Source: Chryseobacterium viscerum | Lineage (GTDB): Bacteria > Bacteroidota > Bacteroidia > Flavobacteriales > Weeksellaceae | Length of the DNA: 64,000 bases | Direction: 5' to 3' | NCBI RefSeq assembly: GCF_002899945.2 | Contig: NZ_PPEG02000011.1 | Span: forward strand, 192,119 to 256,118 | Shown here: in pieces, positions 34,985 through 43,692 of the stretch | Layout: the number at the start of each line of letters is the position of its first letter | Numbering within the stretch: the stretch's first letter is position 1 | Translations under genes and position numbers: made by a program | Notes under the pieces: generated by a model | What the model was told of the DNA's origin: nothing | The model's input: the letters and a program-made list of their open reading frames with translations, nothing else | Database searches by the model: none

Positions 34985-35364
34985 CACAGTTTACCGCAGT
35001 TCATCCTATTCTCTGGACAGAAAACCTTGATGAGACCATAGCATTTTATATGAATATCCTTGGTTTTACCCTTATGGACAGAAATGACGACTGGCAATGG
35101 GCTTCTCTTCGTAAAGATGAGGTACTTATTATGCTTTCTCAGCCTAACCAGCATGAAAATCCTGCTTCAATTGGCTTTTCAGGATCATTTTATTTTAATG
35201 TAAATGACGTGGATGCCCTTTGGGAAGACATTAAAGCAAAAGCCAAAGTCTGTTATGAGATTGAGACTTTTGAATGGGGAATGAGAGAATTTGCAGTCTA
35301 TGACAACAACGGATATAGATTACAATTTGGACAGGCTGTAGATAATCTTGGCAATACGGAATAA
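34981..35364 (+). CDS. VOC family protein (bleomycin-resistance-like)
   Basis: A 127-aa protein with the paired betaalphabetabetabeta pattern: AVHPILWTENLDETIAFYMNILGF, DDWQWASLRKDEVLIML, FYFNVNDVDALWEDIKAKAKV and the ending WGMREFAVYDNNGYRLQFGQ with a Glu metal-ligand position. Similar proteins bind and sequester bleomycin-type drugs or catalyse metal-dependent steps; the actual role is unknown. It overlaps the GNAT gene by four bases (ATGA), so they are coupled. Confidence 0.9.
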   Translation: MTQFTAVHPILWTENLDETIAFYMNILGFTLMDRNDDWQWASLRKDEVLIMLSQPNQHENPASIGFSGSFYFNVNDVDALWEDIKAKAKVCYEIETFEWGMREFAVYDNNGYRLQFGQAVDNLGNTE

Positions 35365-35379
35365 AATTTGCTATTTTTG
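35348..35379 (+). promoter_or_regulatory. Promoter of the first cyclotransferase gene
   Basis: TTG (35348-35350), a 21-base spacer and TATTTTTG (35372-35379). The ATG follows 20 bases later at 35400. Confidence 0.5.
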
Positions 35380-35399
35380 GGGAAATATTTAGAAAATAA

Positions 35400-36422
35400 A
35401 TGAAAAAAAATATAATAGCAGGTTTCGCAGCGATTTTATTATTGGCATCTTGTAATAAGGATAAAGAGATTCTTAATACATTAAATACCTATAATCTTTC
35501 TATGGAGGCGAAAGGATACCATTTCGGAGATAAGTTTGAGCTTCCGAAAGAGGTGACAGAAAATGCAGAAAGCGTAACGATCAGTTTCGGGGATAAAGAA
35601 ACAACGGACTTGACTATTGATCCGAAATTTTTTACACTGGGTGATAATGCGGTTACATTCAATATCAAAACAAAAGGAGGGGAAGTCCTGAACCAGGATG
35701 CTACCATCAATGTATTTGCAAAAAATCCTGAAAAAAATATCGCGTATCAGATTGTAGCAGAATATCCTCATGATCCTAAAAACTTTGTACAGGGATTCCA
35801 GATCGAAGGAAATACGATCTATGAAAGTGACGGACAAAACGGATCTTCTCAGATTTTAAAATATACGTTGGGAACAACTACTCCGCTTGCTTCTACCAAA
35901 CAGGCTCAGGAAGACTTTTCTGAAGGAAGTACCATTGTAGGAGACAAAGTATACCAATTGACGTGGCAGAGTAAAAAAGGATATATCTATGATAAAAGTT
36001 CTTTAAAGCTGTTGTCAGAATTTGCTTATCCTAATGTGTTGGGAGAAGGTTGGGGATTGACGTATGACGGGAAAAGCCTTATCGCTTCTGATGGAAGTAA
36101 GCTTTTGTATTTCCTCGATGTAAATGACCCTTCAAAACTGATCAAATATATTGCTGTTGCAGGAAGTTCTCAGGCATATGACCAATTGAATGAACTGGAA
36201 TTCCACAACGGATTTATCTATGCTAACGTATGGCAGAAGCCAATTGTTTTAAAGATCAACCCTGCCAATGGAGAAGTCGTGGGAACGTTTGACTTTACAG
36301 AAATTGCAAAACAGAATACCAAAGGAAGTGATGATGTGTTGAACGGAATTACTTTCAAAGGAGATAATATGCTGGTAACAGGGAAAAACTGGCCAAAGAT
36401 CTATGAAGTTCAGATCAAATAA
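35400..36422 (+). CDS. Glutaminyl-peptide cyclotransferase, copy 1 (lipoprotein)
   Basis: A 340-aa lipoprotein (signal ends LLASC, Cys18). The N-terminal 110 residues form an Ig-like beta domain with TTDLTIDPKFFTLGDNAVTF. The rest is a five-bladed beta-propeller of the plant-type glutaminyl cyclase family (PF05096): YPHDPKNFVQGFQIEGNTIYESDG, GEGWGLTYDGKSLIASDGS, and LNELEFHNGFIYANVWQ. The enzyme turns N-terminal glutamine of proteins into pyroglutamate. In Bacteroidota the cyclase works on exported proteins whose N-terminus is Gln after signal-peptide removal. A close paralogue follows in tandem. Confidence 0.92.
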   Translation: MKKNIIAGFAAILLLASCNKDKEILNTLNTYNLSMEAKGYHFGDKFELPKEVTENAESVTISFGDKETTDLTIDPKFFTLGDNAVTFNIKTKGGEVLNQDATINVFAKNPEKNIAYQIVAEYPHDPKNFVQGFQIEGNTIYESDGQNGSSQILKYTLGTTTPLASTKQAQEDFSEGSTIVGDKVYQLTWQSKKGYIYDKSSLKLLSEFAYPNVLGEGWGLTYDGKSLIASDGSKLLYFLDVNDPSKLIKYIAVAGSSQAYDQLNELEFHNGFIYANVWQKPIVLKINPANGEVVGTFDFTEIAKQNTKGSDDVLNGITFKGDNMLVTGKNWPKIYEVQIK

Positions 36423-36448
36423 GATCTTCATTGATTAATAAAAAATAT

Positions 36449-36481
36449 AGTAGCGCTCTATGGGGCGCTATTTTCCTTTTT
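36449..36481 (+). terminator. Terminator between the two cyclotransferase genes
   Basis: TAGCGC (36451-36456) pairs with GCGCTA (36465-36470) and is followed by TTTTCCTTTTT. Confidence 0.7.
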
Positions 36482-36498
36482 AAGGATTAAAATTTTAG

Positions 36499-36506
36499 TA
36501 TTTTTG
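36499..36506 (+). promoter_or_regulatory. -7 element of the second cyclotransferase gene
   Basis: TATTTTTG lies 4 bases before the ATG at 36511, the same box as copy 1. The distance implies a very short leader or a start further in. Confidence 0.35.
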
Positions 36507-36510
36507 ATAA

Positions 36511-37551
36511 ATGATTAACAATTTTATTAAGCGAAATATCACTGTTGGTTTTGCCACAGTTCTTTTGCTGGCCTCATGTAGTAACAACGAGAAAATGCTT
36601 GATTCTCTGGCAGATTATAACAATTCAAAAGAGAAAAAAGGCTATCATTTCGGAGATAAAATTGAATTGCCGAAAGAAATTACAGAAAATACAGAAAGCA
36701 TAGCAGTCAGCTTCAGAGATAAAGAAACAACGGACTTAACGATTGATCCGAAGTTTTTCACTTTGGGAGACAACAATGTCATCTTTACCATCAAAACAAA
36801 AGGAGGTGAAGTCCTGAATCAGGATGCTACCATCAATGTATTTTCAAAAATCCTCGAACAGAATATCCCCTACAAGATAGTAGCTGACTATCCTCATAAT
36901 CCGAAGAATTTTATTGAAGGTTTTGTGGTAGAAGGAAATACCGTGTATGAAAGTGATGGGATGAACAATGCCTCACAGCTTATAAAATATACTTTAGGAT
37001 CATCCGCTCCTACGATTGTCGCAAAGCAGCCTGCCAAGATTTTTTCTGAAGGTTGTACCATTGTTGGAGATAAAATATATCAGCTCACTTATCAGAATAA
37101 AATTGGGTTTATTTACGATAAAAATACCTTGAAAAAGATATCCGAATTTCCTTTACCCAACATCATTGGAGAAGGATGGGGGCTTACGTATGACGGGAAA
37201 AATCTGATCGCTACCGATGGTTCCAAAAACCTTTATTTTCTGGATGTAAACAATCCGTCAAAAGTAGTAAAGACAGTTTGTGTTGCCGGAAATACCACAA
37301 TTTATGACCAGCTCAATGAGCTGGAATACCACAATGGTTTTATCTATTCCAATGTTTGGCATAAACCCGTTGTTTTAAAGATTAATCCAGTAACTGGAGA
37401 AGTTGTAGGGAAGTTTGATTTTACCCAATTGACAAAGGAGAATAATGGAGGAGATAGTGAACATGTTTTAAATGGAATTGCATTTAAAGGGGACAACATG
37501 CTGGTGACAGGTAAAAACTGGTCAAAAATTTATGAAGTTGCTTTTAAATAA
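36511..37551 (+). CDS. Glutaminyl-peptide cyclotransferase, copy 2 (lipoprotein)
   Basis: A 346-aa paralogue of the preceding gene, with the same lipoprotein signal (LLLASC), Ig-like domain and beta-propeller. Long identical stretches such as TKGGEVLNQDATINVF show a fairly recent tandem duplication. Changes fall in family positions: YPHNPKNFIEGF replaces YPHDPKNFVQGF and YESDGMNN replaces YESDGQNG, while the YESDG glutamate remains. It may therefore differ in activity or substrate. It has its own -7 box and no obvious partner gene. Confidence 0.9.
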   Translation: MINNFIKRNITVGFATVLLLASCSNNEKMLDSLADYNNSKEKKGYHFGDKIELPKEITENTESIAVSFRDKETTDLTIDPKFFTLGDNNVIFTIKTKGGEVLNQDATINVFSKILEQNIPYKIVADYPHNPKNFIEGFVVEGNTVYESDGMNNASQLIKYTLGSSAPTIVAKQPAKIFSEGCTIVGDKIYQLTYQNKIGFIYDKNTLKKISEFPLPNIIGEGWGLTYDGKNLIATDGSKNLYFLDVNNPSKVVKTVCVAGNTTIYDQLNELEYHNGFIYSNVWHKPVVLKINPVTGEVVGKFDFTQLTKENNGGDSEHVLNGIAFKGDNMLVTGKNWSKIYEVAFK

Positions 37552-37709
37552 CCCTCAATATATCACAAGGTTTACATTGAGTAGAAAGTTCTTTTTTTCA
37601 GCGATAAGATGGTCTCGATTTTGATTACTAGTAAAGAAAATTTTATTAAGTTTTACCCTCTTTTGGATGAAATTATTTTTCAGTATATTCAACACATTAA
37701 AAAAACAGA

Positions 37710-38675
37710 GTGAAGTTTTTAAACATACTATTTTTTTTCCTTTTCTGTACGGTTTCGGCGCAGAATGTTATTCCTTTGGATACTTTAAAATTGAAGGAGG
37801 CCAAAGATATGCTTGCCGATGACTACGGAAGTCTGTATATCTATAAAAACAAAGATTTTAGTTTTACCAAATATGATTCTTTAGGAAAGCAGATTGGCAA
37901 AATGATGTTTACTGTTCCCTACAAAGTACAGTCGGTACAAAATCCTCTGAATGTGCCTTTTTTTTCTGAAAATGCACAGGAAATGAAATTCGTAGACCAG
38001 AATATGAACGAAATTCAAAAGCTGGATTTTAAGCAAAAATTTGGTTTTATAAGAATGGCTTATGCCGAAGATCAGCAACAGTTGTGGCTTCTGGATGACA
38101 GTACAAAACGGCTGATACAGTATAATTTCAGAAACGATACAACGATCAATTCATACCCTTTTGACATTAGTTTTGAGGATCTGACGGATATGTTGGTCTA
38201 TGAAAATAAAGTCTATATTTTAACGAGAAAACATATCAGGATTTATAGCCTGAAATTTGAAAAACTTTTCGAAGCTCCTTTAGATAACGGAAAAAGATTT
38301 AGAAGAGAGAATGATGCCATTCTGGTCATTGCGAATAATTTCATTTCACAATATGTTCCTGAAAAAGGAATGGTAACCGTTTTTGAAGATCAGGATGCGC
38401 AAATTGTGGATAAAAACATCCTTTCTTATTTTGAAATCAAAGGGAACAAACTCTATCTTTACAGCCTTGAAAAAGTAAAGAAAGCCAAACAGCAAAAACA
38501 GCTGGACGCTCAGCCGGAAACTCTACAGCCCTCTACAGAAAAACCCGTAGAAAAAACTGAAGAAAAACCCAATGAGAATACAGTAGAGAAACCTTCAGAC
38601 AATACCCTACAGAAATTGATTGAAGACGTTTCCGAAGTTCAGTCTGTAGAAGTAGAAAAGCTTATTAATCAGTAA
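37710..38675 (+). CDS. Exported hypothetical protein, propeller-like
   Basis: A 321-aa protein read from GTG at 37710, giving a signal peptide (MKFLNILFFFLFCTVSAQ). Repeated aromatic/Asp segments (LADDYGSLYIYKNKDFSF, MAYAEDQQQLWLLDDSTKRL, DMLVYENKVYILTRKHIRIYS) suggest a beta-propeller. The last 70 residues are a low-complexity tail rich in Lys, Glu, Pro and Thr (EKPVEKTEEKPNENT). No enzyme family is recognised. It ends 17 bp before a deoxynucleoside kinase on the same strand, so they may share a transcript. Confidence 0.65.
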   Translation: MKFLNILFFFLFCTVSAQNVIPLDTLKLKEAKDMLADDYGSLYIYKNKDFSFTKYDSLGKQIGKMMFTVPYKVQSVQNPLNVPFFSENAQEMKFVDQNMNEIQKLDFKQKFGFIRMAYAEDQQQLWLLDDSTKRLIQYNFRNDTTINSYPFDISFEDLTDMLVYENKVYILTRKHIRIYSLKFEKLFEAPLDNGKRFRRENDAILVIANNFISQYVPEKGMVTVFEDQDAQIVDKNILSYFEIKGNKLYLYSLEKVKKAKQQKQLDAQPETLQPSTEKPVEKTEEKPNENTVEKPSDNTLQKLIEDVSEVQSVEVEKLINQ

Positions 38676-38692
38676 ATATAAGGAAAAAGAAT

Positions 38693-39307
38693 ATGCATAT
38701 TGCAGTTACCGGAAACATCGGAGCAGGAAAAACAACTTTGACGACGATGCTTTCTAAGCATTACGGATGGGATGCACAATTTGAAGACGTAGATCACAAT
38801 CCTTATCTGGAAGACTTTTATTCAGATATGAGCAAGTGGAGTTTTGCCCTGCAGGTCTATTTCCTGGGAAGCAGATTCCGTCAGGTAAAGGAGATCAGAG
38901 AAAGTGGTAAGAATATCATTCAGGACCGTACCATTTATGAGGATGCCCATATTTTTGCAGAAAACTTAAATGATATGAATCTTCTCTCGGACAGAGATTT
39001 CAACAATTACTCGTCCGTTTTTGATTTGATGAAGTCTTTTGTATCGGCTCCGGATCTGCTTATCTATTTGAAATCAGATGTTCCCAATCTGGTAAAAAAA
39101 ATCTATAAAAGAGGTCGTGAGTACGAAGCATCTATCAGTATTGAATACCTTTCAAAGCTGAACCAGAAATATGAAAAATGGATCTCCAATTATACAGAAG
39201 GAAAGCTTCTGATCGTTGAAGTGGATGATCTTGATTTCGTTGAAAAGCCGGAAGATTTCGGGCTGATTCTGGAGAAAATTGAAACAGAACTTCACGGGCT
39301 GTTTTAA
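38693..39307 (+). CDS. Deoxynucleoside kinase
   Basis: A 204-aa nucleotide-salvage kinase of the dCK/dGK type. The P-loop GNIGAGKT is at residues 7-14. The catalytic and substrate region includes EDVDHNPYLEDFY, QDRTIYEDAHIFAENL (the DR-[ST]-x-x-E-type motif) and the LID KRGREYEASI. It phosphorylates deoxynucleosides (dA, dG or dC) with ATP in the cytoplasm; which one cannot be read off. Size is normal for bacterial members. Confidence 0.95.
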   Translation: MHIAVTGNIGAGKTTLTTMLSKHYGWDAQFEDVDHNPYLEDFYSDMSKWSFALQVYFLGSRFRQVKEIRESGKNIIQDRTIYEDAHIFAENLNDMNLLSDRDFNNYSSVFDLMKSFVSAPDLLIYLKSDVPNLVKKIYKRGREYEASISIEYLSKLNQKYEKWISNYTEGKLLIVEVDDLDFVEKPEDFGLILEKIETELHGLF

Positions 39308-39352
39308 CATATTTTTATCAGAACATTAAGACATACTCAATTTAATTCTTTT

Positions 39353-39360
39353 TAAATTTG
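39353..39360 (+). promoter_or_regulatory. -7 element before the ArsC-like gene
   Basis: TAAATTTG lies 35 bases before the ATG at 39396 and fits TAnnTTTG. Confidence 0.35.
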
Positions 39361-39395
39361 TTTAAAACAAGTTTAACTTTTTGAATAATTATATC

Positions 39396-39746
39396 ATGGT
39401 AGTTAAAGTTTTACATAACGGGAACTGTTCAAAGTCAAATGCCGTACTGGAGTATCTTGACGAAAACGGAGTACCTTTTGAGATCATTAATATTGTTGAG
39501 GATCCGTTAAGTATTCTTGAGATAAGAACTGTACTGAAAAAACTGAATCAGAGTGTTTTTCATATCATTCGTAAAACAGATAAGATGTATCTTGAAAATT
39601 ACGCAGATAAAAATTATTCTGAAGAAGAATGGATCAGGATTCTTTCCGAAAATCCATCCTTGATCCAAAGGCCAATTCTGGTAAAAGGCTCAGTGGCGAT
39701 GCTGGGAAGGCCTATTGAAAATGTGAAATTTTTTATAGAAAAATAA
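39396..39746 (+). CDS. ArsC/Spx-family thioredoxin-fold protein
   Basis: A 116-aa protein. The ATG at 39396 is preferred to the TTG at 39381 because the family begins at the first strand (VVKVLHNGNCSKSN). The N-terminal Cys11 in NGNCSKS, the central helix SILEIRTVLKKL, and the later arginine motif RPILVKGSVAMLGRP are those of glutaredoxin-dependent arsenate reductases. No other ars genes are nearby, so it may be a housekeeping relative (YffB-type) rather than an arsenic-resistance enzyme. Confidence 0.88.
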   Translation: MVVKVLHNGNCSKSNAVLEYLDENGVPFEIINIVEDPLSILEIRTVLKKLNQSVFHIIRKTDKMYLENYADKNYSEEEWIRILSENPSLIQRPILVKGSVAMLGRPIENVKFFIEK

Positions 39747-39759
39747 AGATATAAATTAT

Positions 39760-39793
39760 AAGAAATCCGCTATGTAAATAGCGGATTTCTTTT
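39760..39793. terminator. Bidirectional terminator
   Basis: AAGAAATCCGCTAT and ATAGCGGATTTCTT form a perfect 14-bp stem with loop GTAA, and T follows. It separates the convergent ArsC-like and lipoprotein genes. Confidence 0.9.
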
Positions 39794-39834
39794 GATATAG
39801 TACATACCCACTCGTTCCTTTTATTTTTGATTCT

Positions 39835-40314
39835 TTATTTGAGAGGTTTCTTTTGCTTTTCCTTTGGTTTTTGTAAAGTATTGTATAACGCTTCCAATTC
39901 TTTGGGTGGAATACCAGAATCAAAACTAGCGGAAGTATAGGTAGCTCCATTGGAAGTGATAATAATGGTAGCAGCTAAAGCCCTGTCGGTATATCTGCCG
40001 GTAGTGGGAGACTGAAGATCCGATATTTTGGATAGATCCAGAGCTTCTGCCTGTCTGGAAATGTTCTCCCATTCAGCAATAGGCATAGTGGTTTGGGTTG
40101 AATCTCCGTTTAATGTAGCGGCAATAAGGTTTGGTGTATATACAACACTCCGGTTGGTTCCCCGGGTTCTTTCTGTTAATTCAATCTTTTCAATTTTTTG
40201 CTGTTTTGTAATTTTGGTTAAATTTTTACTATTAACCTCGTTTTTATTTTGATTAATACAACTGATAGTTGATAAAATTGTGATAATATTAATTATAATA
40301 ATTTGCGATTTCAT
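39835..40314 (-). CDS. Small hypothetical lipoprotein
   Basis: A 159-aa protein with a lipoprotein-type signal (ILSTISC, Cys19), then a charged linker and a short domain with SVVYTPNLIAATLNGDSTQT, MPIAEWENISRQAEALDLSKI and DRALAATIIITSNGATYTSASFD. The tail is basic (KPKEKQKKPLK). The pattern suggests a one-domain periplasmic protein, but I do not recognise a family. It is convergent with the ArsC-like gene and divergent from the pappalysin gene. Confidence 0.65.
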   Translation of the reverse strand: MKSQIIIINIITILSTISCINQNKNEVNSKNLTKITKQQKIEKIELTERTRGTNRSVVYTPNLIAATLNGDSTQTTMPIAEWENISRQAEALDLSKISDLQSPTTGRYTDRALAATIIITSNGATYTSASFDSGIPPKELEALYNTLQKPKEKQKKPLK

Positions 40315-40379
40315 TGAATTATCTTTATGTTATTTATTGTTTTTGCTGAGTTTAAATCTGTTTATTTGGTTTTTTTTTG

Positions 40380-40387
40380 TATGTTTG
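40380..40387 (+). promoter_or_regulatory. -7 element of the pappalysin gene
   Basis: TATGTTTG lies 23 bases before the ATG at 40411 and matches TAnnTTTG. Confidence 0.4.
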
Positions 40388-40410
40388 CTAAAATACAAAA
40401 AAATATAATA

Positions 40411-42438
40411 ATGAATAACTCTATTATTTTGAAATCTTCTTTAGCTGCCCTATTCTTTATGGGAATCGGATTTTCAAATGCGCAGATCAGAGAAGGTGCA
40501 AAATCTCCAAAACGGCTTACAGAACAAAAGCTGGACCCTAATGGAATTGAAAAATGTGGGACACTTGAATATGAAGCTAATCTGAAAAGAAAATTTCCTG
40601 AGAGGCTTACAACAGAACAGTTTGAAAAATGGCTTGCCCCTTTGATTGAAAAGGCTAATGCGAACAAATCCCAGAATGGAACTGTTATTACAATCCCAGT
40701 TGTAGTTCATGTTATTCACAGCGGTCAGGATGTAGGAACTGCCCCTAATATCACAGATGCTCAGGTGATGTCTCAGATTACAGTAATGACTAATGATTTT
40801 AGAAGAAAGATTAATACTCCTGGATATAATACTAATCCTGTAGGTGCGGATACTGAAATACAGTTTGTGCTGGCAAAGGTAGATCCTAATGGAAATCCAA
40901 CCAATGGAATTGACAGAGTAAATCTTTGCAAAGACTATTGGGCAAATGGGGCTCCTCAATATGGATACCAGAATTTTATCAATGATGTTGTAAAAACCGG
41001 GACGATTTGGGATCCTACAAAATATATGAATATGTGGAGTGTAGACTTTGCAGATAATGGATTGTTGGGATTTGCTCAGTTTCCGTCTAGCTCCGGTCTT
41101 CAGGGCCTTAATGCGAATGGAGGGCTTGCCAGTACAGACGGGGTAGTGGCAGGATATGCTACTTTTGGAAGTATGGATTATAATGACGGTACATTTTTAA
41201 TGCAGGCTGGTTATGACAGAGGAAGAACAATGACCCATGAAGTAGGACATTTTCTTGGGCTTAGGCATATCTGGGGAGATGCAGCATGTGGTACAGATTA
41301 TTGTGCAGATACCCCAACAGCACATGAGGATAATTATGTGTGTAATCCTTCTATCCCAAGTTGTGATGATCCTACGATTTTTGAAATGGTACAGAATTAT
41401 ATGGACTATACCAACGATACCTGTATGAATATTTACACCAATGATCAGAAAACCAGGGTAAGAGCTGTGATGGACAATTCTCCAAGAAGAATGGAGCTTA
41501 AAGCATCCAATACAGATTCGCCTATACCGTTGTTTGCCAATGATGCTGAGATAAAATTTGACGGTGGATGTTCTATAGGAATCGTTAATTGTGGAGAAGG
41601 AGTGCTTCGCTTGCTTATCACCAACAGAGGTACGAGTAATTTGACATCAGCTGTTATTTCATATTCAATAAATGGAGGAACTGCCCAAACTTATAATTGG
41701 ACAGGTAACCTGACTCAAGATAAATCGGGGGTGATTAATATCCCTGTGAATGGTTCTGTTGCATCTTCTCCTGTTTCCTTTTCTATTACATCTGTAAATG
41801 GAGCTGCAGATCAAAGAAGCACAAACAATTCTACAAGCGGTAATTATGTAAAGCCTGTAGCGCCTCAATATTTTTCAACAACTACTGTTACCTTTAAGCT
41901 GCAGAGAGATAAGTACGGCCAGGAAACGAGATGGAACCTGAAAAACAGTGCCGGACAAATTGTAAAAGAAGGAAGATATAACAATACTCAACCTGGGCAG
42001 CCTACTCCGGCTCTTATCACTCAAGTGTGGACCTTGCCACAGGATTGTTACGCATTTACAATGTCTGATGACTTTGGCGATGGAATGGAAAATGGATATG
42101 TAGACCTTACTACAAGTACTGGACAGACCATATTTCATTTAGAAAATGAATTTGTTTATCAAACTAAAACATTTACCACACGGGAATCATTAGGAACTGC
42201 GGAGGTTAATAAGAACAATAAATTTGGTGTATATCCTAATCCGGTTAATGATATTCTTAACGTTACTGGACTTTCAGGAGAATCTCAATTTGAAATATAT
42301 AATACTGTAGGACAGCTTGTTAAGAAAGGAAAAGTTAATGATAGTCAGATTCGTGTAGCAGATCTTGCAAAAGGAGTGTATGTTATTACAATACAGAATG
42401 CTAAAACTTCAGAAAGCATTAAATTTGTTAAGAAGTAA
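40411..42438 (+). CDS. Pappalysin-type (M43) zinc metalloprotease, T9SS cargo
   Basis: A 675-aa exported protease. The ATG at 40411 starts the signal peptide (MNNSIILKSSLAALFFMG, cut near FSNAQ); an upstream TTG-type extension is unlikely. A propeptide of about 90 residues leads to the catalytic domain with HEVGHFLGLRH (His276, His280, His286; Glu277) and the Met-turn region NYMDYTNDTCMNIYT. CADTP and several cysteines are as in cytophagalysins of family M43. Next come beta-sandwich regions, and the end is a T9SS sorting domain (GVYPNPVNDILNV ... IKFVKK). It is probably a secreted or surface protease. Confidence 0.93.
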   Translation: MNNSIILKSSLAALFFMGIGFSNAQIREGAKSPKRLTEQKLDPNGIEKCGTLEYEANLKRKFPERLTTEQFEKWLAPLIEKANANKSQNGTVITIPVVVHVIHSGQDVGTAPNITDAQVMSQITVMTNDFRRKINTPGYNTNPVGADTEIQFVLAKVDPNGNPTNGIDRVNLCKDYWANGAPQYGYQNFINDVVKTGTIWDPTKYMNMWSVDFADNGLLGFAQFPSSSGLQGLNANGGLASTDGVVAGYATFGSMDYNDGTFLMQAGYDRGRTMTHEVGHFLGLRHIWGDAACGTDYCADTPTAHEDNYVCNPSIPSCDDPTIFEMVQNYMDYTNDTCMNIYTNDQKTRVRAVMDNSPRRMELKASNTDSPIPLFANDAEIKFDGGCSIGIVNCGEGVLRLLITNRGTSNLTSAVISYSINGGTAQTYNWTGNLTQDKSGVINIPVNGSVASSPVSFSITSVNGAADQRSTNNSTSGNYVKPVAPQYFSTTTVTFKLQRDKYGQETRWNLKNSAGQIVKEGRYNNTQPGQPTPALITQVWTLPQDCYAFTMSDDFGDGMENGYVDLTTSTGQTIFHLENEFVYQTKTFTTRESLGTAEVNKNNKFGVYPNPVNDILNVTGLSGESQFEIYNTVGQLVKKGKVNDSQIRVADLAKGVYVITIQNAKTSESIKFVKK

Positions 42439-42472
42439 TAATACAAAATATATCAATTTTTAACATAAATGA

Positions 42473-42503
42473 TCCGCCTCTATAATGGGGCGGACTTTTT
42501 TAT
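42473..42503 (+). terminator. Terminator after the pappalysin gene
   Basis: TCCGCC (42473-42478) pairs with GGCGGA (42489-42494) and is followed by CTTTTTTATT. Confidence 0.75.
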
Positions 42504-42635
42504 TAGATGAAAAGTAATGAAAATAAAAAAAGGGACTAAGAGTAAAGAATACAATTTACATATTGTAACTTGTAAATATTATCTCAAATGAAAAGCTATA
42601 ATGTAGAGAAGAAAAATCTGGAGAACATTAATACA

Positions 42636-42666
42636 ATAAAAAACCGTTTCATTACTATGAAACGGT
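42636..42666 (-). terminator. Terminator after the DUF493 gene
   Basis: Read on the minus strand, ACCGTTTCAT and ATGAAACGGT form a 10-bp stem with loop AGTA, followed by six T. Confidence 0.85.
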
Positions 42667-42674
42667 CTGTGTTT

Positions 42675-42986
42675 TTATAATAGAATAACGCCTTCTATTT
42701 TTGCAACTTCCTGATAAATCGTTACAACCTGATTCGCATCCAAAACGAATGCATTGATGTTACAGGCAGTATATTTTCCATTTTTACTTTCACGGTTTCC
42801 TAATGTGAATCTGATACCATCAAAAACCTTATAGATTTCAGTAAGTTTTGACTGGTCTGTAGGAATAATAAATTTAAATAAATAATCTTCCGGAAAATCA
42901 TGATGATCTTCCAGTTTCTCCTTCAAAGACTTATAAAAATCTTCAGGATTTGCGTGTTGATTTCCTTGTAATATGTCCATCTCCAA
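42675..42986 (-). CDS. DUF493 family protein (YbeD-like)
   Basis: A 103-aa protein with the small alpha/beta ACT-like pattern of DUF493: EDFYKSLKEKLEDHHDFPEDYLFKFIIP, then FTLGNRESKNGKYTACNINAFV and QEVAKIEGVILL. E. coli YbeD is the best-known relative; function is unclear, with allosteric ligand binding proposed from the fold. A start two codons later (MDIL) is equally possible. It lies 34 bp downstream of the DUF4197 gene on the same strand and ends in a strong terminator. Confidence 0.88.
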   Translation of the reverse strand: MEMDILQGNQHANPEDFYKSLKEKLEDHHDFPEDYLFKFIIPTDQSKLTEIYKVFDGIRFTLGNRESKNGKYTACNINAFVLDANQVVTIYQEVAKIEGVILL

Positions 42987-43020
42987 TTGTTAATATAATA
43001 TAAATATAACGAAATTTCTC

Positions 43021-43692
43021 TTATTTTCCAAATGGTCCTAGCAGAGATTTGGAGTTCTGGTGCTCATAATCTTCAATAATATTGAATAATCCATTGACCA
43101 GTTGTTCAGAAGCAAGCTGGCTCAATCCACCTGAATTCACTGTATTTTTATTTCCGCCTAAAAGACCGCTCAGAAAATTACTTCCCGATAATGCTGAATT
43201 GATTGTTTTTACAATTCCATATTCATTCAGTTTCTCATCTACTTTGGGAGCGATAGCAGAAATAAGCTGCTGGGAGGTCTTTTCCTTCAGAATCTGTGTA
43301 GCAGTAGTTCCCTGCATGATTCTTGTTACATCCTGAGCGTTCAGGCTGTTTACAGCATCTTGTAAAATAGGTTTTGAGGTGTTTACTGTATAAGCTGCTG
43401 CCTGTGCAATATAATCCCTCTCTTTGGCTACCAGCGACGGAGCTACTTTTTCCAGCATAGAGTTGATATCTCTCAGTTCTTTGGGAAGCGCTTTGTCTAC
43501 CATATTATTCTGAAGAAAGGCCTCTTTGTTCCCGTAGATTCCCATTCCTTTATCAATACCATTGAGCAGGATTCTCTTAATAATAGAAAGCCCCATATCC
43601 GAGGTGGCGAGTGATGTACAAGATTGTACAGTGGTGGTAATGACAGCACCAGTCCCTATTAAAAGAGCGGCTGCAATGATATATTTTTTCAT
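43021..43692 (-). CDS. DUF4197 family exported protein
   Basis: A 223-aa protein with an N-terminal signal (MKKYIIAAALLIGTGAV) and a lipobox-like TVQSC, so it may be a lipoprotein. The body is mainly helical, with GIDKGMGIYGNKEAFLQNNMVDKALPKELRDI and DAVNSLNAQDVTRIMQG, which is the DUF4197 pattern. The last part has SGLLGGNKNTVNSGG followed by SQLASEQLVNGLFNIIEDYE. Function is unknown for the family. It probably shares a transcript with the DUF493 gene downstream. Confidence 0.85.
   Translation of the reverse strand: MKKYIIAAALLIGTGAVITTTVQSCTSLATSDMGLSIIKRILLNGIDKGMGIYGNKEAFLQNNMVDKALPKELRDINSMLEKVAPSLVAKERDYIAQAAAYTVNTSKPILQDAVNSLNAQDVTRIMQGTTATQILKEKTSQQLISAIAPKVDEKLNEYGIVKTINSALSGSNFLSGLLGGNKNTVNSGGLSQLASEQLVNGLFNIIEDYEHQNSKSLLGPFGK

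Noticed and set aside
39396..39746. Arsenic-resistance operon
   Set aside because: Only an ArsC-like protein is present; no ArsR, ArsB or Acr3 gene is nearby.
40474..40959. 161-codon minus-strand ORF
   Set aside because: It lies fully antisense to the pappalysin gene, has no recognisable protein pattern, and the plus-strand frame has clear protease motifs.
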